A stretch of 64,000 nt of DNA from Halomarina litorea (lineage in GTDB: Archaea; Halobacteriota; Halobacteria; Halobacteriales; Haloarculaceae): the NCBI RefSeq assembly GCF_024227715.1, contig NZ_CP100449.1, forward strand, positions 248,001 to 312,000, in the 5' to 3' direction. This document shows positions 23,996 to 32,184 of the stretch, in pieces. Under the pieces are notes generated by a model. It was not told the origin of the DNA. It saw only the letters and a program-made list of their open reading frames with translations, and searched no databases. The translations under genes and the position numbers were made by a program. Positions within the stretch are counted from its first letter, which is position 1. Each line of letters opens with the position of its first letter.

Positions 23996-24115
23996 ATCTA
24001 TGTACACTTCGAAGTCGGACGACGCTACGAAGGGGACGGGCCGCGTTCCGGGTTCCTCACCGGGGACTCCGCGACCGACCGCCTGCTGATAGTCTCCCGG
24101 AACGAACGGTGGGGT

Positions 24116-25594
24116 ATGGAACTCGTCGCTCGGGCGGTGGACATCGGGACGCACACACCCACGGTACTCCTCAACGTAGCGGACGCGAGCGAACTCGGCG
24201 TCCACCCGCTGGACCGCGTCCAACTCCACCACGCCGACCGGGTGGCGACCGGCATCGTCGAGATAACCGACGAACTGGTCGAGCGCGGCGTCCTCGGCGT
24301 GACTCGACCGCTGGACCACCTCACGGGGTCGGTCGAGGTGACCATCGCCCCGAAACCGGCCTCCGTCTCGTTCGTCACGAAGAAACTCGACGGGCTGGAA
24401 CTCGAACACGCCGAGATGGTCGCCATCGTCGCCGACATCGACCGGGACCGACTCAACGACGTGGAGACGAGCGCGTTCGTCAGCGCCGTGCAGGCCCACG
24501 GCCTCTCGCGCGAGGAGATTCGCTGTCTCACGCGGGCGATGGTCGACGTGGGCGAGACCATCGACTGGGGGCACGCGCCCATCGCAGACAAGCACTCCAT
24601 CGGCGGCGTCGCGGGCAACCGCGTGACGCCCGTCGTCGTCCCCATCGCCGTCGCCGCGGGTCTGACCGTCCCCAAGACCTCCTCCCGGGCGGTCACCTCC
24701 GCGGCGGGCACCGCCGACACGATGGAGGTGTTCTGCGACGTGGAGTTCTCGCTGGCGGAGATCCGCGAGATCGTGGACGCGACGGGCGGATGTATGGTGT
24801 GGGGCGGCGCGGTGAACCTCTCGCCGGTCGACGACAAGATCATCCGGGTCGAGACACCCCTCTCGCTCGACCCGCCGGGGCAGGTCATCGCCTCCGTCCT
24901 CTCGAAGAAGAAGAGCGCCGGGGCGACCCACGTCGTCATCGACATCCCCTACGGCGAGGGGGCGAAGGTGGCGAGTCTCCGCGCCGCCCGCGAGATGGCC
25001 GAGGACTTCGGGCGCGTGGGGGCCGACCTCGGGATGGCCATCGACTGTACCATCACCCGAGGTGAGCAACCCATCGGCCGGGGCATCGGTCCCGTCCTCG
25101 AGGCGCGGGACGTCCTCGCGGTCCTCGAGGGCGGCGGCCCCACCTCGCTGCGCCTCAAGAGCCTCACGCTCGCACAGGTGCTCCTCGACGCCTGCGGGGT
25201 GGACGAGGACGCTGTCGACGTCCTCGACTCCGGGCGCGCCCTCGACGCCTTCCGGGCCATCGTCGGGGCGCAAGGTGGAGACCCGGCCGTCACCGTCGAC
25301 GACCTCGTTCCCGGACCGCACACCGCGACGGTCACCGCCGACCGAGAGGGCGTCGTCACCCACATCGACAACCGCCTCGTGAGCGAACTCGCCCGCCGGG
25401 CCGGTGCCCCGAAGGACCACGGCGCGGGCCTCTCGCTCCACCACCGGGTCGGCGACACGGTGAACGCGGGTGACGACCTGTTCACCGTCCACGCCGAGAA
25501 GCGCTCGAAACTGGAGGAAGCCGCGGCGTTCGCGGTCGAGACGGAACCGATGCGGGTCCGTCCGAGAGACGAGGCGCTAGTGGAGGTGGCGTGA
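24116..25594 (+). CDS. deoA: AMP phosphorylase
   Basis: A 492-residue member of the thymidine/pyrimidine-nucleoside phosphorylase family in the archaeal long form. The N-terminal 80-residue extension (about MELVARAVDIGTH to TGIVEITDELVERG) and total length match archaeal AMP phosphorylases (EC 2.4.2.57), which convert AMP and phosphate to adenine and ribose 1,5-bisphosphate. ADKHSIGGVAGNRVTP, KTSSRAVTSAAGTADTMEV and LSKKKSAGATHVVID are catalytic-domain motifs. In archaea the product feeds ribose-1,5-bisphosphate isomerase and form III RuBisCO or another route; neither gene is in the window. The start fits the family N-terminus; the long leader is unusual. Confidence 0.92.
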   Translation: MELVARAVDIGTHTPTVLLNVADASELGVHPLDRVQLHHADRVATGIVEITDELVERGVLGVTRPLDHLTGSVEVTIAPKPASVSFVTKKLDGLELEHAEMVAIVADIDRDRLNDVETSAFVSAVQAHGLSREEIRCLTRAMVDVGETIDWGHAPIADKHSIGGVAGNRVTPVVVPIAVAAGLTVPKTSSRAVTSAAGTADTMEVFCDVEFSLAEIREIVDATGGCMVWGGAVNLSPVDDKIIRVETPLSLDPPGQVIASVLSKKKSAGATHVVIDIPYGEGAKVASLRAAREMAEDFGRVGADLGMAIDCTITRGEQPIGRGIGPVLEARDVLAVLEGGGPTSLRLKSLTLAQVLLDACGVDEDAVDVLDSGRALDAFRAIVGAQGGDPAVTVDDLVPGPHTATVTADREGVVTHIDNRLVSELARRAGAPKDHGAGLSLHHRVGDTVNAGDDLFTVHAEKRSKLEEAAAFAVETEPMRVRPRDEALVEVA

Positions 25595-25686
25595 CGGGGG
25601 CGAACGGGCGGCGGGTTCTTGTTCACTCGTATCGAGCGCATCCCCGAGGGCGATGTCCTGTCGTACTGACTCGGGGTGAGTGTGTC

Positions 25687-26151
25687 CTACTGGAACGCCC
25701 GTCTGACGTCGAGGCCCCGGTCTTCGAGGACGCCGCCGACCACCTCGATTTCGACGCCCCAACGCTCGAACACCTCGTCACAGGGGACGCCCGGCGCGCC
25801 GCCCAGTTCCTCGGCCGCCCGTTCGCCCGAGACGCTGTAGACGACGGCACCGAGGGGGGAGATGGCGATACCGCCCGAGCACATCGGGCACGGTTCGGTG
25901 CTAGTGTACATGATCGCCCGTGCGCGTTCCTCGGCGGTGAGTTCTCGCGCCGCGCGGCGCGCGATGGTGAGTTCCGGGTGGCTGGTGATGTCGTCGTCGG
26001 TGTACTCGCGGTTCGTCTCCGCCATCACCACCTCGCCGTCGACGACGAGGAGCGACCCGAAGGGGCCGTCACCGCGTTCGCCCGCCTCGCGGGCGAGGTC
26101 GATGGTCTCCGCGACGTGGGACTCGTGGTCGAGTTCGTCCAGTGGGGGCAT
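25687..26151 (-). CDS. Nucleoside/cytosine deaminase family protein
   Basis: A 154-residue zinc deaminase. H58-P-E60 and PCPMC (C88 and C91) give the zinc ligands and the catalytic glutamate; HPE rather than HAE is common in guanine/cytosine deaminase-like members. GPFGSLLVVDGEVV is the conserved first strand. The base that is deaminated cannot be told from sequence. It converges on AMP phosphorylase with a gap of about 90 bases, so a shared role in base or nucleoside salvage is plausible but not shown. Confidence 0.87.
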   Translation of the reverse strand: MPPLDELDHESHVAETIDLAREAGERGDGPFGSLLVVDGEVVMAETNREYTDDDITSHPELTIARRAARELTAEERARAIMYTSTEPCPMCSGGIAISPLGAVVYSVSGERAAEELGGAPGVPCDEVFERWGVEIEVVGGVLEDRGLDVRRAFQ

Positions 26152-26214
26152 CGCCGACGGGTGGTGCGGCGAGGACAGGAAGGTTGTGGTCCCGGAACGG
26201 TTCCTCGCCTCCCG

Positions 26215-27114
26215 TCAGCGGGTCCGTCGGACGAACTCAACGATCTGTTCTGCGGTCCGGCCGCCGGCGTCCTCCTGGATGAAGTGTCCTGCCCCCTCGA
26301 CCCACACGTCGGGTTGCTCGGTCGCCGAGGGGACGAGGTCACGCAGGAGGGTACGGAACTCGCGCGTGATGGGGTCCGCGTCGCCGAACAGCGCGAAGAA
26401 GGGCTTCTCCCACTCGCCGAGGGCCTCGCGGGCCTCCCGGAGGTGGGCCGCGCCCGGCGCGTCCGGGTCGCGGGGGACCATCGGCGGCCACGCGTACGCG
26501 CCGGCCTTCGAGGCGTCGTCGTGGTACGGGGCGTCGTAGGCCGCCCGCACCCCGGGCGAGAGCGGGGTTTCACAGCCGCTCTGGACGAGGCGGGACACCT
26601 GGAAGTCGTCGGTGGTCTCGACGAGTTCCTTGAACCGGTACCACACCTCGGGCATGTCCACGGTGCCGTCGGCGAGGACGGCGTTCATCGCCACGATGCG
26701 GGAGAACCGCTCGGGGAACTCGTTGGCCGCGACGGGCAGGCCGAGGATGCTCCCCCAGTCCTGACAGACGAGGGTGACGTTCTGTAAGTCGAGTGCCTCG
26801 ACGAACGCCACGAGCGACTCGTAGTGCATCTCGAAGGTGTACTCCTCGACCTCGTCGTACTTGTCCGAGCGGCCGAACCCCACAAAGTCGGGGACGACGA
26901 CGCGTCCCTCGTCGGCCAGCGTCGGGAGCATCTTCCGGTAGAGGTAGCCCCACGTCGGTTCGCCGTGGAGACAGAGGAACGTCTCCTCGGCGCCGCCGTC
27001 CTCGTCCACGTAGGCCATCCGCGCGTCGTCCTCGCCAACCTCGACGAACGCGGGGTCGTAGGGGTAGCCGGGCAGGTCGTCGAGGCGTTCCTCTGGTGTA
27101 CGTACGAGTCCCAT
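26215..27114 (-). CDS. Haloalkane dehalogenase
   Basis: A 299-residue alpha/beta hydrolase close to the DhlA type. CLHGEPTWGYLYRKM carries the oxyanion and halide-site region, D119-W120 in VCQDWGS are the expected nucleophile and halide-binding Trp (D124-W125 in DhlA), FVGFGRSDK follows strand order, and GAGHFIQED contains the catalytic histidine. The length and the EEYTFEMHYESL segment also fit. It would release halide from short haloalkanes to give alcohols; substrates of HLD-I enzymes vary. Co-occurrence with an epoxide hydrolase at 8046 is notable, although 17 kb away. The upstream gap to the lipoprotein gene holds an inverted repeat. Confidence 0.85.
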   Translation of the reverse strand: MGLVRTPEERLDDLPGYPYDPAFVEVGEDDARMAYVDEDGGAEETFLCLHGEPTWGYLYRKMLPTLADEGRVVVPDFVGFGRSDKYDEVEEYTFEMHYESLVAFVEALDLQNVTLVCQDWGSILGLPVAANEFPERFSRIVAMNAVLADGTVDMPEVWYRFKELVETTDDFQVSRLVQSGCETPLSPGVRAAYDAPYHDDASKAGAYAWPPMVPRDPDAPGAAHLREAREALGEWEKPFFALFGDADPITREFRTLLRDLVPSATEQPDVWVEGAGHFIQEDAGGRTAEQIVEFVRRTR

Positions 27115-27191
27115 GACGGGGGGTCAGTCGCCAGCGACATACCGGTTCGGGTGCTTCCGACAACCATGACGGACTCCCGCGAAGCAGCAAA

Positions 27192-27225
27192 CGGGTATTT
27201 GACGCTCCGCTGTCGCTAATACCCG
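27192..27225. repeat. 8-bp inverted repeat between divergent genes
   Basis: CGGGTATT and AATACCCG flank 18 bases in the 130-base region between the dehalogenase gene (minus) and the lipoprotein gene (plus). Half-sites are about 2.5 helical turns apart (26 bases centre to centre) and sit 20-53 bases before the GTG at 27245, so an operator is plausible. Confidence 0.5.
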
Positions 27226-27244
27226 AGCGGTCCTCCTCTCTCCC

Positions 27245-27961
27245 GTGAACCCGACACGACGCACCCTCCTGAAGTTCGCCGCCCTCGCCACCGCGACCGG
27301 TCTCGCAGGGTGTATCGGCGAGGACCCCCAGTCAGACAGCCCCGGTCCGGGCGCGGCGAACGGGACCGGGTCCCCCACGCCGACCCCGACACCCACCGCC
27401 TCGCCCACCGACGACGGACTCCCGGGGGCCGGCGGCAACGGGTCCAACGGATCCGGTGAGACCCGACCCCGCGGCACCGGCGGCCCGGGCGTCTTCGTCG
27501 CCGGCACCGACGACGTGACGGGACCCATCGAGCACCGCGTCGAGGTGCTCCGCGAGGCGGCAACCGACGACGCGCCCCCGCAGGTCCGCGTGTCGGTGAC
27601 GAACACGACGGACTCGACGCTCCACGTGGGCGAGGGTCGCGCCGTGGTGTTCGCCTACCGGGAGGACACCGACGGCCACCTGGTGCTCCTGCCCGCAGAC
27701 GGCGAGTACCCGGCGGAGGCGGGGTGCTGGCGGCTCACCGAACCCATCGCCGTCACCGAGGAGTACCGCATCACGCGCCTCGCCCCCGGCCAGACCGTCG
27801 AGCAGTCGCTCGACCTGTACGCGACGCCTGGCGAGGACGCTTGCCTCCCGGTCGGCGAGTTCCGCTTCGAGACGACCTACGAGGCGATGCGCGGGGAGAC
27901 GACGCCCGAGGCGAAGAGCGGCACCTCGGGGACGTGGGGCTTTACGGTCCTGCTGGAGTGA
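27245..27961 (+). CDS. Tat-exported lipoprotein of unknown function
   Basis: A 238-residue protein with a GTG start, twin arginines R5-R6 and lipobox LAGC (C23). A Pro/Thr/Gly/Ser linker of about 65 residues leads to a domain from about residue 90 (TGPIEHRVEVLREA) that looks like an all-beta, Ig-like haloarchaeal extracellular domain: VRVSVTNTTDSTLHVGEG, then CWRLTEPI, and FRFETTYEAMRGE. Two cysteines in this domain (CWRL and DACLP) may pair. The function is unknown; no enzyme motif is visible. It stands alone, divergent from the dehalogenase gene and upstream of a PHP gene that has its own promoter. Confidence 0.8.
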   Translation: MNPTRRTLLKFAALATATGLAGCIGEDPQSDSPGPGAANGTGSPTPTPTPTASPTDDGLPGAGGNGSNGSGETRPRGTGGPGVFVAGTDDVTGPIEHRVEVLREAATDDAPPQVRVSVTNTTDSTLHVGEGRAVVFAYREDTDGHLVLLPADGEYPAEAGCWRLTEPIAVTEEYRITRLAPGQTVEQSLDLYATPGEDACLPVGEFRFETTYEAMRGETTPEAKSGTSGTWGFTVLLE

Positions 27962-28006
27962 GGCGCGCTCACAGCCGACACGCCCGTTCAGTCTGTTGAC
28001 GCCGCC

Positions 28007-28012
28007 TTTATA
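28007..28012 (+). promoter_or_regulatory. TATA box of the PHP-domain gene
   Basis: TTTATA is centred about 32 bases before ATG 28042, so transcription should begin within a few bases of the inverted repeat at 28024-28039. Confidence 0.6.
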
Positions 28013-28023
28013 CTCGCAGGACC

Positions 28024-28039
28024 GTTGTTCCTGAACAAC
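28024..28039. repeat. Inverted repeat over the start of the PHP gene transcript
   Basis: GTTGTTC and GAACAAC flank two bases and end two bases before the ATG at 28042. The position between TATA box and start codon fits a repressor operator. Confidence 0.5.
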
Positions 28040-28041
28040 AC

Positions 28042-28773
28042 ATGGCCCGGACCGTCAGCGTCGACATGCACGTCCACAGCGAGGGCTCGTACGACGCGGG
28101 GGACCCGGTCGAACTCCTCCTCGAACAGGCGGCGGACATCGGCCTCGACGCCATCGTCGTCACGGACCACGACAGCATCACGGAGTCGCTCCGGGCGGCC
28201 CGCATCGCCCCGGAGTACGACCTCGTCGGCATCCCCGGCGTGGAGGTGTCGACGGCGCAGGGTCACCTCCTCGCCGTCGGCGTCGAGGAGCGCCCGGCGT
28301 CCTACCAGCCACTCGACGAGACGGTCGAACGGGTCCGCGACCTGGGCGGGGCGGCGGTGGTCCCTCATCCCTTCCAGCGCACGCGCCACGGGGTCAGGAA
28401 GCGCCACATCGGCGACTGCGACGCCGTCGAGGTGTACAACTCCTGGCTGTTCACTGGCTACCGCAATCGCCGGGCGCGGACGTTCGCCCGCGCTCGCGGC
28501 TACCCCGACGTGGCCGCCAGCGACGCCCACGACGCGGCGTTCATCGGGCGGGCGTACACCGACATCGAACTCGACACCGACCTGTCGAACGGCGAGTTGA
28601 CGAGCGAGCACGTCGTCCGCGCCATCAAGAACGGTTCGACGCGCATCCACGGGCGGCGCAAACCCATCCCGCGGTCGGCGAAACACTACCTCTGGGCCGC
28701 ACAGCGACGGACCGGCCGCGCGGTCGCGTCGACGGCCGCCAGCGTGGTCGGGTCCGTCTCGAACCTCCGCTGA
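28042..28773 (+). CDS. PHP-domain metal-dependent phosphoesterase
   Basis: A 243-residue PHP protein. The metal-binding motif DMHVHS (H10 and H12) is at the N-terminus, TDHDS follows, then GIPGVEVSTAQGH, VVPHPFQ and SDAHDAAFIGRAYT, giving the usual set of His/Asp/Glu ligands. The small stand-alone PHP proteins hydrolyse phosphoesters such as 3',5'-nucleoside bisphosphates or act as RNase AM-like enzymes; the exact substrate is open. The C-terminal 40 residues are basic and Ala/Ser-rich, unlike the acidic body, and may bind RNA or membrane. It has its own promoter with a palindrome at the transcript start. Confidence 0.88.
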   Translation: MARTVSVDMHVHSEGSYDAGDPVELLLEQAADIGLDAIVVTDHDSITESLRAARIAPEYDLVGIPGVEVSTAQGHLLAVGVEERPASYQPLDETVERVRDLGGAAVVPHPFQRTRHGVRKRHIGDCDAVEVYNSWLFTGYRNRRARTFARARGYPDVAASDAHDAAFIGRAYTDIELDTDLSNGELTSEHVVRAIKNGSTRIHGRRKPIPRSAKHYLWAAQRRTGRAVASTAASVVGSVSNLR

Positions 28774-28833
28774 CCCGCGCGAGCGCGCCGTCCGACTCCC
28801 GCCCGCCTCACCCGGCGCGGCACCGACGGTCCG

Positions 28834-29160
28834 TCACTCGCTCCGGTGGGGGCTCGCGGTGACTCGCCCGTCGCTCCGGACCTCGACGGTCGTGCCGGCG
28901 AAGGCGAACCGGACGCACTCCGCGACCGACCGCTCGGGGACGAACAGGTCGTTGAGCGCGTCGGGGTCGACAGTGTCCGACAGTGGACCCAGCAGGTCGA
29001 GCGGGTCGACGGCCACCGCCGTCGCTACTGCCTTCACGACCGAGGCCGACGGCTCGTCGACCGCCCCGAGGTCGCAGTGGACGACCGCCGGTCCGTCGCC
29101 TCCTCCCGTGCGTGGACGTTCCTCCTCTCCCGGTGGTCCGTCTTTCGGGTGTATCGCCAT
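28834..29160 (-). CDS. HalOD1 output-domain protein
   Basis: A 108-residue protein. From about residue 40 (SASVVKAVATAVAVDPLDLLGPLSDTVDPDALNDLF, given here as the pattern S-V-V-x-A-V-A, D-P-x-D-L and V-D-P-D-A-L) it matches the small haloarchaeal HalOD1 domain, a presumed output module of signalling systems that also occurs alone. The C-terminus TTVEVRSDGRVTAS is typical. The first 30 residues are disordered. Neighbouring sequence on the right is degraded or unknown, so no partner kinase can be named. Confidence 0.8.
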   Translation of the reverse strand: MAIHPKDGPPGEEERPRTGGGDGPAVVHCDLGAVDEPSASVVKAVATAVAVDPLDLLGPLSDTVDPDALNDLFVPERSVAECVRFAFAGTTVEVRSDGRVTASPHRSE

Positions 29161-29314
29161 CTAACGTGTCGAACGGCTGTACACCCCCCGTCCGGATATA
29201 GCTGGTGACGCTCGGATACCTTCACGACCCGCACTTGGCGGGCCGCCGCCCCCACGGGCCGACAGTGATGCCTCGTTTCGGACATCGGCGGACGACCCTG
29301 TGAGTGGGACGCCC

Positions 29315-29510
29315 GTGAGCATCGTCGTCCTCGGAGACGTCGACCCGGGCGCGCACGCCGGTGACGTCGGCTTCGGGCCGGTCGACCGGGACGCGCCGGA
29401 CGGCCTGTTCGCCGGCACCGACCCCGCCCTCGACGTGACGGTACGGTTCCTCCCTGTCGGACCGCGACGGCGTCGTTGAGTTCGACGGGCGGGTCGTCGT
29501 CGAGTACCCC
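29315..29510 (+). pseudogene. Possible frameshifted gene remnant
   Basis: From GTG 29315 a frame of 54 codons reads SIVVLGDVDPGAHAGD and ends at TGA 29477. In the frame shifted by one base, from about 29450, the reading LSDRDGVVEFDGRVVVEYPS continues the protein-like character up to the end of the opposing gene at 29511. Joined, they resemble part of a haloarchaeal signalling protein, but I cannot name the family with confidence. It may be a broken gene or chance. Nothing else is seen in 29161-29510. Confidence 0.3.
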
Positions 29511-29747
29511 TCACTCCCACCGGGAGCGCTCGGTCCAGTGCCGTCGGATGACGGTCTCGGCCTGCCCCGGCGTCCACCGTTCCTCGAGGAGTCGCTCGGC
29601 CTCCGGGGCCGAGACACCCTGCGTCTGCATCAGTCCCGCGACGAGGTCCGGCAGGGGTCGCGGGTCGTCGGCCTCGGGGACCGCCGCTTCGAACAGTTCG
29701 TCCGCCGTCGGCGGGTCAACGCCCTCACCCACTGCGGGCCACCTCAC
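29511..29747 (-). CDS. Small acidic protein of unknown function
   Basis: A 78-residue acidic protein with helical character (PPTADELFEAAVPEAD, SAPEAERLLEERWTPGQAE, RRHWTERSRWE). Amino-acid use is typical of haloarchaeal proteins, whereas the overlapping frames are Arg/Pro-rich, which supports this frame. I do not recognise the family. It faces the possible remnant at 29315 and diverges from the membrane-protein gene at 29999, with 250 bases between that hold a weakly AT-rich segment but no further gene. Confidence 0.55.
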   Translation of the reverse strand: MRWPAVGEGVDPPTADELFEAAVPEADDPRPLPDLVAGLMQTQGVSAPEAERLLEERWTPGQAETVIRRHWTERSRWE

Positions 29748-29998
29748 GGTGGTTGGCGGGGCGGTCGGTCGGTGGCGAGCGTGCGTCCATCACCCGGGAG
29801 GACGGGCCCGGCGTCGGAAGTCGTTGCGCTTCCGGACGGATCGGTGGCCGTAACGCGACACAAAGAACTATCTCCGCGAGGAGCAATGTGCCCCACTCAC
29901 ATAGCACTACTGGCGAGGGGCGTCCGTCTCGGCAGCAAGTGCTTTGCGGCTCCGCGGAAAACCACCAGTCGACTGATGATTCCCTCGACAGTGATGCG

Positions 29999-30346
29999 AT
30001 GAAGGCGATGGTCCACTTCGCGGTGGGCGTCGCCGGTGCGCTCTTCGTGCTGGCCGCGGTGGGGGTCGACGAACGACGGTCGTTCCTGGCGACGTTCGCG
30101 AGCGGGTTCTGGGCGCTCCTCCCCGACGGCTGGTGGGTCGCCTACGAACTCGGCCTGGTGAGCGTCTCCCTCGGCCACGCCGTCCACGGGTCGGTCCTCG
30201 CGAACGTCTTCTGGTTCCACCAGGTCCTCGACGCCAACGAGGGCCCCGAGGCCCGACTGGAACTGGCCGTGGCGCTCTCGTTGCTCGTCGTCGCCGTCGT
30301 CGTCTACTACACGGTGAACGACTGGTCGCCCCACGACCGGGGGTGA
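29999..30346 (+). CDS. Small membrane protein
   Basis: A 115-residue protein with three or four hydrophobic segments (FAVGVAGALFVLAAVGV, FASGFWALLPDGWWVAYEL and LAVALSLLVVAVVVYYTV). The ATG at 29999 starts the conserved-looking part; upstream in-frame sequence is not protein-like. The order (M-x-HF, then LLPDGW) recalls small DUF457/YdjM-type membrane proteins such as the one at 33852, but only loosely. Function unknown. Confidence 0.6.
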   Translation: MKAMVHFAVGVAGALFVLAAVGVDERRSFLATFASGFWALLPDGWWVAYELGLVSVSLGHAVHGSVLANVFWFHQVLDANEGPEARLELAVALSLLVVAVVVYYTVNDWSPHDRG

Positions 30347-30524
30347 CGAACGGAGCGGTTCGGGCGGGCCGAACGGCGACCGACTCGGCGTGACGGAGGG
30401 CTCGAAATCGAAGGCGTCCGGCGGTGAGACGGGGGTTCCGCCGCCGCTCTCGAAGCGGAGAGTAGATAAACTCGTTCCGATGCAAAGGTGAACAGACATA
30501 TGATGATGTTCTAACAACTCTCCC

Positions 30525-31076
30525 ATGCGGGTGACTGCGGCAGTTCATTCACGGGAGGAGAGTGGTGTAGAGCCTCGCGGTCGGGAGCCTCCGGGGTTGA
30601 CGAAAGACGAGGCCTACGGGATACTCGGCAACTGCCGTCGGCGGAAGCTGATTCACCTGCTCGCGTCAGCGGACGAGGGACTCCCCGTCTCGACGGTGGC
30701 ACAGCACATCGCCGAGACGGCGACGGGCGACGACCGCTCGGCGGAAGACCGCTACCGGCCCATCTACGTCTCCCTCCAGCAACACCACATCCCGAAACTC
30801 GTCGACTTCGAGGTCATCCGGTACGACGAGGAGGCGAAACGCGTCGCCCCCGGTCACAACTTCGAGGAACTCGCGCGGTACGTCGACGACGCGAGCCTGG
30901 ACCGGTACACCGTCGTCCCGCCCCTGCTGAGCGGTGCCGGGATGGTGTTCGTCGTCCTCATCGCGCTGGGACCGCCGGTCGTCGGCTCCATCGACGTTCG
31001 CTGGCCCCTCTTCGCCTGCCTGCTGGCCATTTTCGTCACCAGCCTCTACTCCGCCCGCCCCCACCTCTCCCGCTGA
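30525..31076 (+). CDS. DUF7344-like winged-helix protein with two transmembrane segments
   Basis: A 183-residue protein. Residues about 25-125 form a DUF7344-like winged helix (ILGNCRRRKLIHLLAS, YVSLQQHHIPKLVDFEVI, YDEEAKRVAPG), a domain common in haloarchaeal transcription regulators. Two hydrophobic segments follow (VVPPLLSGAGMVFVVLIALG and LFACLLAIFVTSLYSA), so the HTH is tethered to the membrane. Such proteins may sense surface or lipid signals; no target is known. It is the last clear gene before about 1.1 kb of sequence without a supported gene and before the glycan island, which makes it a candidate local regulator, by position only. Confidence 0.8.
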   Translation: MRVTAAVHSREESGVEPRGREPPGLTKDEAYGILGNCRRRKLIHLLASADEGLPVSTVAQHIAETATGDDRSAEDRYRPIYVSLQQHHIPKLVDFEVIRYDEEAKRVAPGHNFEELARYVDDASLDRYTVVPPLLSGAGMVFVVLIALGPPVVGSIDVRWPLFACLLAIFVTSLYSARPHLSR

Positions 31077-32184
31077 CGCCGGCACTTCGGACGAACACCC
31101 GTACGGTCCCCCTCCTCTCCTCCCTCCGCCGCCCGTCGACGGCGTCGTCCGCCGAGCACGCCGAGTAACCTGCGATTTCACCGAACTGTCCGCGGCGGCG
31201 GACGGTGCGTCGGTCCGTCCGACCGGCAGACTTTGTTAGAAATATTACACTAAACGCCGGCCCGTGGAAACGGATCCGGCTCACCCGAATCGACGGACGA
31301 GGGGCGGTTATTGTGCGTCTCGGCGGTGTAACGGGTGCGTTACGATCTGACACGCGCTCGCAGCGGACGGTCGATACGTCACCCTCCGGCGGTCCCAGAG
31401 ATTACAGCGCTATGCTTGTCACGGAGCGGCCGACCACCGACGCTCCGGACTTCAGACGACGGCGCCCGTCGTCGATACTCGCAGTGGGGCACGGGTCCGA
31501 GTCCGAACGGGCGGTCGCCGGCCGTCCAGCGAGCGTGGCACCGACCCGTCCGGTTTGACCCGCCCCGGGACTCCCGGTCGGGGGCCGTCGTTCGCCCCGG
31601 CAGACTGGTGGGTTCCTCGCGCGCGTGCGCAGTCGACTCACACTTCCGTCGGTATGAGGTGGTTCACGACCCTCGTACACCCCGCACGCGACGGTGCTCC
31701 CGTTCGTCCGTGCTGTCGTCTCCCGCCCGTCCGACCGGAACGACGGCGTGCAAGCCCTCTATACGACGCTCCCGGTCGACGAGGGATTCGGGCGAGAACG
31801 TGACGGACGAGCGAAATGACCCCTTTCCCCGGGGAAATATGTGTTAGCACGTGACAGTACCGGCCGGGCGACTGCCGGCCCCGGTTCGCGCTCTCGGCGG
31901 CCGCTCCCCGTGACATTCGGCCGCACCGGGGCGTCTCAACCGGGGATTTCCCACCTCGGGGCGGCGGTGACCGGAGGCAGTGTCGCTTTTCGTCCCCGTC
32001 TGCCGGTCCTTCGTGTGCAACCGTCACAACGTTCATATGGTGTGCGGAGATGGTGTTGGCTGACCGACGATTCCAGACGACGCGGTGTGGCGGAGGCGGC
32101 ACCGTGCCGCTATCACGCGCTGAGAGGGCGGTAGAAGGCTCCGCCGGCCGGTCGGACTGCGTCTCGTTTACCCACACTACACAC
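31077..32184. other. 1.1-kb region without a supported gene
   Basis: All long frames here are Arg/Pro/Ser-rich and lack the acidic bias of real genes in this genome. AT-rich spots that could be promoters are at about 31230-31250, 31833-31842 and 32030-32040. A perfect 14-bp palindrome TTTCCCCGGGGAAA lies at 31824-31837. The region may be a long regulatory or recombination-prone spacer before the glycan island or may contain an unrecognised RNA. Confidence 0.6.

Larger units (their letters stand above)
23617..24115. other. Intergenic region between divergent genes
   Basis: These 499 bases hold no gene that I can support. They contain a minus-strand promoter (23671-23682), a perfect 10-bp inverted repeat (23699-23727), a 14-base direct repeat (23783-23796 and 23803-23816) and a plus-strand TATA box (TATAAA, 23990-23995). 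A 28-codon frame from ATG 24000 is possible but has no support. Confidence 0.6.

Noticed and set aside
23924-24115. In-frame N-terminal extension of AMP phosphorylase
   Set aside because: It would cross the TATA box at 23990, has non-protein-like composition, and the family N-terminus begins at 24116.
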